From: Porpolomopsis calyptriformis
Lineage: Eukaryota; Basidiomycota; Agaricomycetes; Agaricales; Hygrophoraceae
DNA length: 64,000 nt
Assembly: GCA_951640195.1 (NCBI GenBank)
Contig: OX621172.1
Span: 930,001-994,000, forward strand
Direction: 5' to 3'
The position numbers and the translations under genes are program-made. Positions 38,326-49,709 of this stretch are shown piece after piece. Within the stretch, counting starts at the first letter, position 1. Every line of letters begins with the position of its first letter. The notes below the pieces were generated by a model that was given only the letters and a program-made list of their open reading frames with translations, made no database searches and had not been told where the DNA came from.

Positions 38326-41300
38326 ATGACGGACACCTCCAAGTCATCGCGCAACAGCAGCTTAGATGATGATTCGTTAAATAGTCTCGACAACGATCCA
38401 CCTTCCGTCTCCCAAATTTTCATCGACGCCGAGCTCTATGAAAGACTGCTTGTTTCTGAGGGCTGCCGAAAGTTTCACTGTGCGGAAACTGATTGTAGTG
38501 ATGGGTTTGCGAACCTCGTCGGTCGGGACCTCAAGCCCTCCGAGCAAGCCATCACCGGTCGGTTGGCCAAACTTTCTGTGACTGGAGACCACTGGACGGC
38601 CGGGGAACTAACCGCAGAGCCCGAGTCCATCGTGGAGGACATTCGCTCCGATAGTGATAGCCAGACTACGTCCTCCCAGAGCAGTGATAGCACCCAGTGG
38701 AAACCCTCACCGGAGGAGTTGATACAGATCTTTGTGGATGAATTCGGCCCGTTGGCGACGGAAACTGAGCAGGAAGATATTGTCTTCGAGACTGATGCCG
38801 CGCTGTTTGTCGACGTGGCCATAGTGGTATGTAACTGCCAATCACGCCCCTATTCCTCCTCCTCAAGATTTTGACTGATGCCGCATCCAACCTCTCAAGG
38901 GGGTTGTCCACTTGACAACCCATCGTTTAACATTTCACGCGTCTTTACTCGCCACCCGACCAGATCTCTTGCCTTCCCAGCAGATCATCAAGGCTGGTCC
39001 CGCTATCATTCACCGCAAGGGCTTACGCATGAAACGTCGCATCTGGCTGGAATTATCTCATGATATGATTTGCAGTTACAGCTCCGGGAGTGAGGATGAC
39101 CGTATTCGACCCTTCCGGACCATCCTATGTAGGTACAATAACTTATTGGTTTTCGGCTTTCAAGGCTGATCACATCCTCAGTATCATCAATAAAGAAAGT
39201 CCAACCCATCGATCCGAAACACCCTAGATTTTTGACCATCGTATTCAATAACGAATTCGATGACACAGAAGCCATTTTAGAGTTCACAACCGAAGAATCC
39301 GCTAGCGATTGGGCTCGAGAGCTTCAAGGTACATTTACCGCCTTGCGTACTGTTTTTTCGATCTCATATTTTTTGCTACCCATCATAGGTGCTCTCTTTC
39401 TATATAGACATCTCCGGCGTCAAGTACTTCGCGGGAATGACATGGATCAGTCGACGGGCATCCGCCTCAGCGTTCCATTAATTTGTATTCAAGACGTCCA
39501 GATTAAGAATACCTATTTTAACACTTCCATCGCGTTCTTACAAGTCCGACTTCCCCAGACTGATACCTGCGGCTTCAGCATGCACGAAACCAGGAAAGGG
39601 GAGGCCCAGATTGTTCGTCTTTGCCAACTCGTCTCTACCGTCCAGTGGTCACGATTGGGAGAGTATGTTGCTGCGGCGAAAGCGCGCAAGCAAGGGGCCG
39701 GTTCCGAGGCGGAAACATCTCATCTGGTCGTTGACTGTGGCCCACTGACATATTCGGAGAAAGAGGGATTCAAGACGGCGGACTCTGACACCCAAAGCAA
39801 TACGGAAAGGACAGTTCGCCGCGCTTTGGCGTTGGGAGATGAATCGGAATTATGGAGTAGGTTCAACAAGATTCTTTCCACTTCTATCTTCTTACCCGTT
39901 CTCGCAGTCGTCAAGGCTCGAAATCGAAACGGGATCTGTGCAGCCGGGCGTTTCGTAGTTACGCCTAATGTTGTTGGCTTCTGGAGCAAGCTTTTGACTC
40001 AGTCGGATATCCGCTATCGTATCCCGACATCCTCACTCAAACTGGCGTCGCCTTCAAAGTCAATCCTGTTTTCCTCCAGAGGCATTGTCCTCGAAATAGA
40101 AGGACAGTCGGATCTCAAATTTGAATTCAAGACTCTAGAGCTACGGGATGAAGCCATTCGGCGCATCAACTCAGCCTGTCAAGTCGACAATACGTCATTA
40201 TCCTCCTCCGAACGCCCACCGACGACCGCAACTTCATTTTCGTACCAACCCGAGTCTCCCAAACACCTTCTTAGCCCAACTGAAATAATCTCGCCTACGT
40301 CTCGTGCGGTAGCTGCCGTTATTTCTAGAGGTCTTCCCGTCGCACTGACCTCGAAACTTCCGAAAGCGGTTAATTTGCCCCGCAACATTTTATTCAAGGG
40401 TCCTTCTCTTCATTTCGTGTGTCTCACGATTGGTTCGCGTGGGGATGTACAGCCATACATTGCGTTGGGCCTTGGTCTGAGGAAAGAAGGTCACCGTGTG
40501 ACGATTGTCACCCACGACGAATACAAGGAATGGATAACTGGATTCGGGATCGAACATCGACCAGCGGGTGGCGATCCCGGAGCGCTGATGAAGCTTAGCG
40601 TGGACAACAAAGTGTGTTTCTTGTTGCTCTTACAGCGGATTCCGGAATTTACCTGCGTTGTTAGATGTTTTCCCCTGACTTCTTCCGGGAAAGTTTTGCC
40701 AATGTGAGCTTTATTAGATACCTTCAATGACTGTTTACAGTATCACATCCATTTAGTTTCGTTCTTGGCTCGATGATCGTATGTTGACCGTGGTCCCTGC
40801 ATTTCCATTTTGACCCCCCTATTAATAGTTCTGGAGGATGCTTGGATTGGATGTCAAGGCGCCGATGTGTTGTTGGAAAGTCCCTCGGCGATGGCAGGAG
40901 TTCATATTGCTGAAGCACTCAGTTAGTCCCATTTCCTGTTTCTCCGAATGGTGATTTTTGAGTTGGGTTTTAGAGATCCCATATTTTCGAACTTTTACGA
41001 TGCCCTGGACGAAGTACGTTTCCGCATTCATGTGTCGAATCTCGTCAGAAAGCTTTCTCAACTATTCCACAGGACAACCGAGTTCCCGCATACGTTCCTG
41101 AGTCCTCCTGTAGAGGCACCAACTTTTAACAGTTTATCGTATGTGTCATCCATTCCAAGATATCCCTATATTCAAGAACCAATTATTTTGTAGCTATGTT
41201 CTCTTTGATAACGTCTTCTGGACCGCAACGTCAGGCCAAGTTAATCGGTGGAGACGACAAACGTTGAAGATTGACTCAACCGACATGGGGCACCGTATGC

Positions 41301-42495
41301 AATCTAAAATCACATTTATATACAACTTTTCGCAGGTCAGTTGAACTCACTCAACTATGATCACCTCCTTAGTTATTTCTTCATAAAGGCGGTGGTGCCG
41401 AAGCCGCTTGATTGGGGGGACTTCATCGTGCTTTCTGGATAGTGAGCATTCCGTCATTGTGCCCTCTAGAGCGATGCTGATCGCCGGGTCTATCAGTTGG
41501 TTTTTGGACAACCCCGACCTCGGGTGGACGCCACCACCTTCGCTTTTGGAATGGATGAAGAAGGCGCGAAACGACAGAAAGCCGATTGTATACATAGGCT
41601 TTGGGTCAATTACCGTTCCTAACCCCAGCCGGCTGACGAGGCGTATCGTCAAAGCAGTGGTGAAAAGTAGGCGGTTTTCTTTTGCTCTGAAGGAACAGAC
41701 TGATCTACTATGAAACTAGGCGACGTCCGAGCCATCATCTGCAAGGGATGGTCTGGAAGGATGAGCAAAGATCCAGAGCCCGATGTTGAGATCCCTCCCC
41801 AATGTTACCCTCTCGATAAGGTTCCGCACGAGCAAGTGTTATTGCTTCCTGTGTAAACTTGATTTTTCGATTGATGCACCACCCAGTTGGTTGTTCCCTC
41901 AGATTGACGCTGCATTTCATCATGGCGGGGCAGGAACTACTGGAGCAAGTCTACGAGGTGTGTGATATCCTCTGAAGCTGGTTCCATGAATTAAAGTCAT
42001 TTTGAAGCTGGCATTCCTACTCTCATAAAGCCGTGGTTCGGGTAAGTCAGCCGATGATGATCCTCTCATGAAACCTGAGCATATGTTATAGTGATCAATA
42101 CTTCTGGGCATCGAGAATACAAAAGCTCGGGGTAACTCTTTCGTTTTTCGTGGCAAATCAAACGAGGTCCTGACTGAGCACACGTCTAGGCTGGTCTAAA
42201 GGTTCCTAGTTTGAGGGTAAACGATTTGGCTGAGGCTCTCACTCAAGTAACTAGCAGTCGGTGAGTTCGCACTCTCTAGTTATAGCATCTGAAATCTTAT
42301 GGAATGTTGGAAGCATCATGAAAGAGAAGGCTGCAAGTATTGGGGAGAAAATTAGAGCTGTACGTCTAGCAGTTGACGATCGCAGACTGTCACCTCTCTT
42401 ACTAGTGTTTCTAGGAGGATGGGGTTCATACCGCAATCAAGACTATTTACACATATCTACCTCGAGCGTCCAAAGACAGGGCGACCTTGGACTGA
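38326..42495 (+). CDS. ATG26: Sterol 3-beta-glucosyltransferase (Atg26/UGT51)
   Basis: Nineteen exons: 38326-38826, 38900-39128, 39182-39328, 39389-40611, 40665-40703, 40757-40778, 40829-40921, 40974-41013, 41073-41138, 41194-41335, 41389-41441, 41497-41666, 41720-41831, 41887-41957, 42008-42041, 42092-42131, 42190-42260, 42314-42359, 42415-42495; 1059 aa. N-terminal GRAM/PH part ([32 protein letters not shown]), a second GRAM, then the GT-B glycosyltransferase from [20 protein letters not shown] through [26 protein letters not shown] and [20 protein letters not shown]. It transfers glucose from UDP-glucose to ergosterol and, in some fungi, is needed for pexophagy. The dense 3' exons include one of 22 nt. 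Intron 41832-41886 is GC-AG (gcaagt). Confidence 0.95.
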
Positions 42496-42735
42496 TGGCT
42501 AGTTTATCGGCGTGACGGGGATAAGCCCCAGGATAATATATTGTGTGCAACTCTGCGGATCTTATATTTTCCAATAGTATCACCACAGAGCACTCAGTTA
42601 GCCAGTTCACGTTATCTTGCTAGAGTCACGTCGAACGGAGGGGGTGACTGGGCGAGGAGCGAAATGAAACAAAGTCAAGTTTTTCTGACTTGTGCGACAC
42701 AGAACACGCAAAAATCAGCAGGTGGGGTAGGGACC

Positions 42736-43371
42736 TTACTCTTCCTCTTCCTCCTCTTCCTCCTCCTCCTCCGCTTCTTCACCTTCTTCTTCCTCCTCCT
42801 CTTCCTCCACCTCGTTCTCTTTTGCTGCTTCCACTACTGCTGTTGCAATCCGATCCAAATCCCGCTGCCCGTCCTGTGTGATCCGCCGCCCACCATTCTC
42901 AGACTTTTCCAAAACCCCGATCTTCTCTAGCGACTGACAGACTTTCCGCTGGACAGATGCCGATGCGTTGGCATGGTGAGAGGGACGGTTCCCGCGGTTG
43001 TGGCGGCCACCATGTAGCTTTGTCAATGCGCCGATCCCGACGTCTTTGCGAAGATAGATATGTCGTGCGACAGCAGCTGCACACGAAAATGTCAACACAT
43101 TGGCCGAAGGGGGTAACGAGTTTGGAGCCGCATAAGATTAAAATGTACCGGCGCGGATGTAAAACCAGTCAGGATCGTATGGTGCGAGCTCTTTGAATGA
43201 GCCGGTTTTAACGAGGTCTACCCATGCGGGCACCTCTAGTTTCCCTGATCGCTTCAGATGCGAAGAGTAGGCCACAATGAAAGCGTCAGCGCTGAAAAGA
43301 TTATAAAAATATGCCAACCGGTCCTTTCTGACTGTGGATTACACGAACCTGATGTCTCTTACTCCTGGCAT
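42736..43371 (-). CDS. RPS19: 40S ribosomal protein S19 with an acidic C-terminal extension
   Basis: Model: complement(join(42736..43076,43149..43291,43349..43371)), 168 aa. The core reads [74 protein letters not shown] and [17 protein letters not shown], which is clear eS19. After AKENEV the protein ends in a run of almost only glutamate (about 24 Glu in 27 residues), encoded by a GAG/GAA repeat at 42739-42815. eS19 is normally about 145-150 aa in fungi, so the tail is an add-on. It functions in the small subunit head and in pre-18S rRNA maturation. Confidence 0.93.
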
Positions 43372-43594
43372 GTTGCTGACGGGGAGCGCGACGAGGGTGA
43401 TATATTTATTAAAGTTCACAGCCACAACCTTCTGTGCAGTTTATTTGCTTAGTCAGAACGACAATATTTTCTACGCTACGGTGAAAACAAGGATAACGGT
43501 AAACTGACTGCGCTTGAAAGATATTTCATAGTAGAAGCTGTTTATCTGTTCGCGTTTCTAATGCAACTGTTCACATGCAACCGAGGTTCTTGAT

Positions 43595-46087
43595 TCATAA
43601 AGTCGCCGTATACGAATTTGTCATGCCGCTAAGCTTGGTCTGAACTTGGAGTGCCCTGGGTGCGTCGAACTTGTCCATTATCACCTCAACCAGCTGGATC
43701 TTTTTCGCGTTTTGGAATTCTTGACTGTCGAGAAGATCGGACAATTCGTGCTTTGACTCTACGGTGTAAGATCTGGATTTTTTCCCATCGAGGTCACCAA
43801 GGACCATGGGGAGGAAGGTCCACTTCCAATTGGTGATGTCGTTATATTTTCTGACCAGAGGATTCACCATTTGAACCAGTTCATGAGCCGACTTCAAAGA
43901 CACTTACCGATCCTTGCCGTGCAAATAACGCTCGATTGTGTAGCCGCTGTTGTTGAGTAAAAAGATGATCGGCTTTAGACCGTGAGCCATCATAACGGAC
44001 AATTCTTGAACCGTCAACTGACTAGAGGGAATATCAGTGATTGGACATTTGTTCATCTTAAGCAAGACCCAGACGCACATGCTTCCGTCACCTATGAATA
44101 GGATTGTCCTTCCCAGTTTCAGGTCGCGGGCAGCAAGGGCGGCACCAAGTGTACTTCCTGGGAAGGAATAAGGGCAACGTCGAAAGGCATGAAAATGCAA
44201 ATACCTATAGTCCAACCAATACTTCCCCATAAAATCTGACTCAAGAACACCGCCCCCTCTGGCAACGGGATATCCAACATTCCGAAGCTCGATGTTCCTA
44301 GGGCCGACCATTCAGTAATGTCGTCCGATGTTTACGAAAGCTTGCCCACCTGTCTCGGCGACAATTACATCCTTCTCTTTGAAGAACTTGCTCATTCTTG
44401 GCCAGAACCAAGCGTGCGATATGATCTGGTTGCCTTCGTTCGGCACAAGACTCGTGAATTTTGGAACCTCAATTAGGCGCGTGCTTTGGCGGGAATAATG
44501 CTGGAGGCATGTAGTGAGTTTCGGGAGCAATTGCTTCATACCGATCCTCGGAAATGAGGCGTATTGAACGTTGGTGTGGTCTGAATGGAGCTGAGAACAA
44601 ATAGAATGAATAGGAGTCGTGAAATCTGAACAGATACCCAACCTCCACGGTGCACGCCGTAGGTATGCTGTACGTGAAATTTCCGGTATTGAAGTCGCTC
44701 TTGAGCGCCCCGACAGACAGAATGAGCTTGGCTGACTCGACCTTCTCCTTGATGTCGGGGCGGGTGATCGACCCCACGTAGATCTGTAATGAATAAGTCG
44801 AGAGAGACGGGGGGGGGGCATCAAGCGTTTGTACTCACCCCACCATACCTCTCGTAACTCTCGTTAATTGCGGTTTTCCCCATAGGTGCAGAGTAAACTG
44901 GAAACCCAGTCTTTGTTGCCAGCTCGTACACTTCTTTTCTAACATCATGGCGGATAGCACATGCATCTACGAGTATAATCACATCGCCGTCGGCTTGTTC
45001 GACGAGTTTTACAATTTCATTCAGTATGAATTTCTCGACATCCGGGTCGTTGGAAGGGCGCCTGTGAGTGAGAGGGACGCTGAGGCGCGAGGATGGAATA
45101 AACTCGTGGACCATGTTGGTCGGTAGAGTTAGATAGACTGGGCGAGCCTGTCGTGCACGCTTAGTACATCTTGAGGGTATTCGAATTAACAGAAACCTAC
45201 AAATGTGATGCAATCTGTAAGAATACGATCGATCTCGGTCCCAGCATTCGTTTTGTTCAAGAGAGCAGCCTGGGAGATGGTGAAAAGCTCTGCTGCTTTT
45301 AGGTACGCGTCATATCTAGGAAACAATGTAGCGGAGATAGGGCAGAATGGGAAGGGAGAGTGCATACCGACCGTCGCCGAGGGTGTGGTGGAGCACGGGT
45401 TTAGATTTCTGCTGAGTCGTGCTTGGAACGCCGGCAATGTGCAGCACGGGTACCATTTCCGAGAAAGCTTGCAGGAGGGGCATCAGAGGTTTGGACAGCA
45501 ACGGTTCATCGTGTACCCACCTCCGGCTATACCATTGATTGCGCTCAACTCGCCAACACCAAAACTGACAGCATGGGTGAGTAACTGTATGCACAAATGA
45601 GCAAGGGGAATTCACGTGGTGCAAACGACGCCGATGCTATGTTCCTTCACCCTGGCGTAGCCATCGGCAGCGTATGCTGCATTCAACTCGTTGCTGGAGG
45701 AGGGATCAAGACTCATGTTGCAGAGGCATCAGATCAACCCACCAATTACCAACCCAGTTGATAGTGGGATGATCCTCAACGAAGTCCTGAAAGGAATCAA
45801 CAGCATGCACCAGATGCCGGCGTGAGGGGGGTTCACCAAAAAGCCAAGGTTGAAATCCCCGGGAACACCAAACATATTCTATTGGACAGAAAGCTTGTAG
45901 ACGACAATAAAGCGGATAAGGGCGAATGGGGGCGCACCGTGACACCTAACTGCTCGAGTCTGGTAAGAAGATAGTTTGCGACGGTGACCTGATCTCCGGC
46001 AACATCTTGGCCTTGGACTTGAAGTGTTTTTAGTTGGAGGCGAAGGTGATCAATTTCAGCTTGGAGGGAATCAAGTTTGTCTGACAT
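43595..46087 (-). CDS. PDC1: Pyruvate decarboxylase
   Basis: Fourteen exons: 46087-45938, 45878-45837, 45786-45743, 45693-45616, 45564-45521, 45467-45368, 45315-45201, 45147-44839, 44783-44643, 44590-44350, 44297-44205, 44157-44079, 44021-43908, 43850-43595 (minus), 601 aa. The first ~30 residues look coiled-coil ([16 protein letters not shown]), before [14 protein letters not shown] and [13 protein letters not shown]. Then come [40 protein letters not shown], the ThDP-binding GDGS segment and ending [20 protein letters not shown], and [19 protein letters not shown]. It decarboxylates pyruvate to acetaldehyde using ThDP and Mg2+. The splice after GDGS gives Ile where Met/Leu is usual, which is minor. 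It is divergent from CDC123. Confidence 0.94.
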
Positions 46088-46183
46088 TGGAAGTAAAATA
46101 AGTACGAGGAAGCGATAAACGAGCTGGCCTGTGCGCCGAAACCTTGATAAACTGCCGTGATGTCATCTCGAATAGGGGCATTT

Positions 46184-46262
46184 AAATAAATGGACACACC
46201 TGGGTTAGAACCGAGGCATTGTTAAAAATAAGTGGACACACCCGGGTTAGAACCGGGGACCT
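46184..46262. repeat. Two near-identical ~33-bp copies of a tRNA 3' half
   Basis: 46184-46216 and 46225-46258 share the pattern aataarTggacacaccYgggttagaaccgRgg with about three differences, spaced 41 bp apart. The second copy is the T arm and acceptor 3' strand of the tRNA-like element on the minus strand. The first is an isolated duplicate. Confidence 0.6.
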
Positions 46263-46302
46263 AAGCTTCTGATGCTAAATATTGCAGTTAAGCCATGTGC
46301 CC
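46233..46302 (-). tRNA. tRNA-like element, probably a tRNA pseudogene
   Basis: Read on the minus strand, seven pairs close an acceptor stem (GGGCACA with TGTGTCC plus discriminator A) and a perfect five-pair T stem closes the loop TTCTAAC (CCCGG/CCGGG). The 5' part (TGGCTTAACTGC) resembles an A box but lacks the GG of the D loop. Only about 15 nt remain for the anticodon stem-loop and variable region, too few for a normal arm. No anticodon can be assigned safely. It lies 18 bp upstream of the CDC123 ATG and between that gene and PDC. Confidence 0.4.
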
Positions 46303-46320
46303 GAAAATTATTATTTCATC

Positions 46321-47606
46321 ATGGCTACTTCACCATCCTTGTTCCCCAGGTTGACACCCGAGTACTTGTTGTCCTTCCAGTTCTCCTGCTGGTACCCAAA
46401 ATTCTCCTTAATCACCGTCAGGTCAACCATCATCCGGCCACTCACCCAGGACTTCCGCGACTATCTTGATTCGGACAGTGTGTTCGTGCCAGAAGGTTCT
46501 GAGGATGTGTCCGTGTCGCGTCATTTACTTGAGCTCACGGACAGGATAATGAACACCCTTTTATCATCAGACCTGCTGAGAGCACCCTTTCGGATGACGA
46601 AACAGACGAAACCACCGCGAATGATTCAGACAGCGAAGACCATCATCCTCCCCGATTTGCCTTCCCTGACTTTGACGCCAAGATCAGAGAAATCATCAAG
46701 CGTTATGGAGCTGTATTCCCAAAGCTCAATTTTTCCTCGCCAAAGGTGGCATTATTTACACATCGGTGTCCATCTTCTAACTTGCATAGGATGCTTCCTG
46801 GGTCTTACCCGCTTCATCCCCTCTCAAATGCACATGTCCCGCAGACGTCTATCTCCTGCTCAAATCCTCCGACTTTATCTCTCACGACTTGAGCACGGAT
46901 GCCGTCTTTGACGGGTGTGATTCCACCTCTGTCCAGGACGATAACCCACAACCCCCCTTGTATGAGCTGGAGCTCGTGCTGCGAAAATGGTACCCCATAG
47001 ATCGAGGTCGGGAGTTCCGCTGCTTCGTACGCGAAGAGATCCTCCTCGGTGTGTCTAATATATATCTCTTCTCTCAATCGCGCTAACGACTAGCGCAATG
47101 CCAGCCATCTCTCAACGCGACAGCAACTACTACGAGCACCTAACCGATCCTGCTACCCGGCACAAACTTATCACCACGATCACACACTTTTGGCAGACGA
47201 ACATCAAAGAGAAAACAGGGAATCGAGACTGTGAGTTGAACTTTGACCATCCGATCCATATTCCTCATCTCCGTTTATACCAGACACGTTCGACATCATC
47301 CTCACACGCGATCTCTCTGGCGCACACGTCCTCGACTTTAATCCTTATGCGCCACGCACGGACCCTCTCCTTTTTACCTATGACATTTTACTCTCTCTCC
47401 TCTCTGACGAGCGTGCCTCAGAGAAACCTCGGTTGGCGGTCATCGACACCCCCTACCACCCTTCCGCAAATCGCGCTGCACCAGCACACCAACATAACAT
47501 GATCCCCTTTGAAGCACTTAGTTTGAGCACTGGAAGAGATATTCAGGAATTCGCTGACGCTTGGTATGAAGAGGTACAGAAAACAGTCTTGGAAGAGGCG
47601 TCGTAA
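46321..47606 (+). CDS. CDC123: CDC123/D123 eIF2 assembly factor
   Basis: Model: join(46321..46508,46571..46745,46790..47048,47105..47230,47284..47606), 356 aa. Family motifs: FSCWYPKFSLITVRSTIIRP, FDAKIREIIKRYGAVFPKLN, FSSPKDASWVLP, CPADVYLLLKSSDFISHDL, ELELVLRKWYPIDRGREFRC, FVREEILLG, ISQRDSNYYEHL and HVLDFNPYAPRTDPLLF. These belong to the ATP-grasp-like D123 fold. CDC123 promotes assembly of the eIF2 heterotrimer by loading the gamma subunit, and so controls translation initiation and cell-cycle entry. The first intron donor (gtccgt) is weak; it is chosen because it alone keeps the frame. Confidence 0.92.
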
Positions 47607-47837
47607 TCTTTCTCCCTTGGTCGAAGCAGGCAGGTATTTGAATCTCCTATGGATGACTCACGCATTCACAACTGCTGTTTTCATCATCGATCGTGGTAGT
47701 TTTTGTAACAAACAACACGTAGCTTCTCTAGTGAGACTACCAAGACCATCAAGTCGTCGCAATCCCCGAAGCTAGCCAACAAAACCAAAAAGATTGCATA
47801 AACGAACACTCATCATGTCGTACTCAGGTGGTTTGAT

Positions 47838-49579
47838 TTACTTGTCAACTTCTATTCCAGAGTCGCTAGCAGAGGTATCGACAAACACCGGGCGGGCCGC
47901 TGCGAGACCGTATGCATTCTTGTAGAATACGACGGAGCCTTCGTCTTCGACAAACTATAACGAAAGAATCTACCACAAGCCCAAGCTAGTTTAAATTAAG
48001 ACATACCTTGCATGCTTTAAAAACCCTGTAAATTTCCGCCCAGCCACAAGGTGCGCCTTGAAGCTTGATTCCAGATCGCTCCAGCCTCTTTCGGAGAGCA
48101 TCAGTAGCTTCCCACCTATAGAACAAGTTACAAAAGGACGCATGAGCATCACCGTAGACCATACTCACGCGTTATAATGGGGTATTTTGCTTGAAACATG
48201 GTGGGCGACGTGAGTCTCCGAAATGCCGTGGGTAGCGTGAGCGCCGAGCCAGCCCATCAACTTTCCACAGTCGCCCATCAGGTTTCGGTCTAGGGTAGCC
48301 AAAGCACCACGGGGGAATGTGAACTCCGGTCCTCGATAGTGAGGAATGAGGGGATCAGTGTGCTGCAGGAAAGTGATCATGACGAGCCAGTGGTTGACCC
48401 TGTTTGCTTGAGTGGTTAACGAAGCTACACAGGGAGGTGGGAAACTTGGGGCCTCACCACAAATAGGGAACGATATAAAGGGTGAAAACCTCCACGAAAC
48501 CCTTGTAATAAGTCCACGTCGCAAGAGCGGTCAGCCAAATGAGGATGCCGATATCCGAGAGAACGATCTGCCCATATTGGTGGGGAGCGAACATGATCGC
48601 GGTGGGTTTGAAATCTACGAAAGTGTTGTTAGCAAGATTGACACTTGGCGGAGGTAACACGACTCACGGCTGGTACCGCGAGGGTAATTTCGTTGGCCAG
48701 CGGCGTTTCTGGTGACGTATGCAGGCCAACCTGCAAGCTAGATAATAGTGTCATTAACATCTGTAAAACTTTTTGGATGGGCAAATGCTAACCAGGTAAC
48801 TGGCGCATCCTAAAGTGGCACCGAATGGGGAATCGCCCAGGGCCTCCCAGAGTTCCTTCTGGACTTCGTCAGATACGCTGCTGCCAAGGGGATCGTCGCG
48901 GGAGGTATCCAAAGGTGGTAGCTTGAAGTCAGAGCGAGTTTTCGGGACCCACACCTGGTCCTGGGTCATGTGTCCGGTTGATGCATGATGCTTAGCATGA
49001 GTAATACGCCAGGAATGGAAAGGGACACCCAGGCTGAAATAGCAAGATCTGGCCTGGTTATCATATGATTCGAAGACTTGGCACTCACGCCGAGTGAAGG
49101 ACCCAACCGACAGAGTTGTTGATAAACTTGGACTCTGAAAATGCCTGATGACCACATTCATGGGCGATGACCCACAAACCTGTGGCGAACAACCCGGCGG
49201 AAAAGCCATAGAGTGACCAGATGGCAAAACGAGCGAGGGGGTACAGTAATGGATGGGGTAACTTTGATTGTTCCGTAGTAATGAACGAGTCTGCGTAAAT
49301 TGCTGTCTTGTATATGCAAGCAATAACGAATATGTCCCAGACGCTTTTTTTTCAAATGGCTCAGGATACGATGAAACCGAAGAATGATAAGTGGTTACTG
49401 ACATGTAAGAGAAAGATCTGAGAGCTGACCGCTTGAAGCAATGTGAGCTGAGGTGATTGGGTTGAGCAAGCAGGGTAACGCTGATATTGGACCACTCACG
49501 GAATGGCGGCGAGCAATTCCTTGATGGAAATGTCTGGGACCTGAACCTGTTTTTGTTCGAACTCGTTAGCTTGAACCAT
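47838..49579 (-). CDS. FAD2: Delta-12 (oleate) fatty-acid desaturase, membrane type
   Basis: Model: complement(join(47838..47954,48007..48115,48169..48399,48458..48614,48668..48737,48793..49033,49089..49343,49403..49447,49500..49579)), 434 aa. Three histidine boxes of the di-iron centre are present: HECGH (in WVIAHECGHQAFSE), HAKHHASTGHM, and HVAHHVSSKIPHYNA. Hydrophobic segments such as ALATWTYYKGFVEVF place it in the ER membrane. The N-terminal ISIKELLAAIP and SHCFKRSALRSFSY are typical of fungal FAD2-like enzymes. It introduces a double bond into oleoyl lipids to make linoleate. Delta-12 versus delta-12/15 specificity cannot be decided by eye. Confidence 0.92.
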
Positions 49580-49687
49580 TCCGGCACTGTCTACGTTGGT
49601 CTAAGGACTGGACGCCAGGGGTGGCGTTAAAGAGAGAAAAAAAACGAAGTCGTGTGTTTTAATTATTAATTATTTAATTATTAGTAT

Positions 49688-49693
49688 CACGTG
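49688..49693. promoter_or_regulatory. CACGTG box upstream of the desaturase
   Basis: Palindrome in tatcacgtgata, about 110 bp upstream of the desaturase start at 49579, within an AT-rich stretch (attattaattatttaatt). It lies only 17 bp beyond the 3' end of the CK1-like gene. Confidence 0.3.
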
Positions 49694-49709
49694 ATATAAA
49701 TTATGTCAT

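Noticed and set aside
46121..46262. Possible transposon terminal repeats
   Set aside because: The repeated 33-mers are direct, not inverted, and are explained as duplicated tRNA 3' halves; no transposase nearby.
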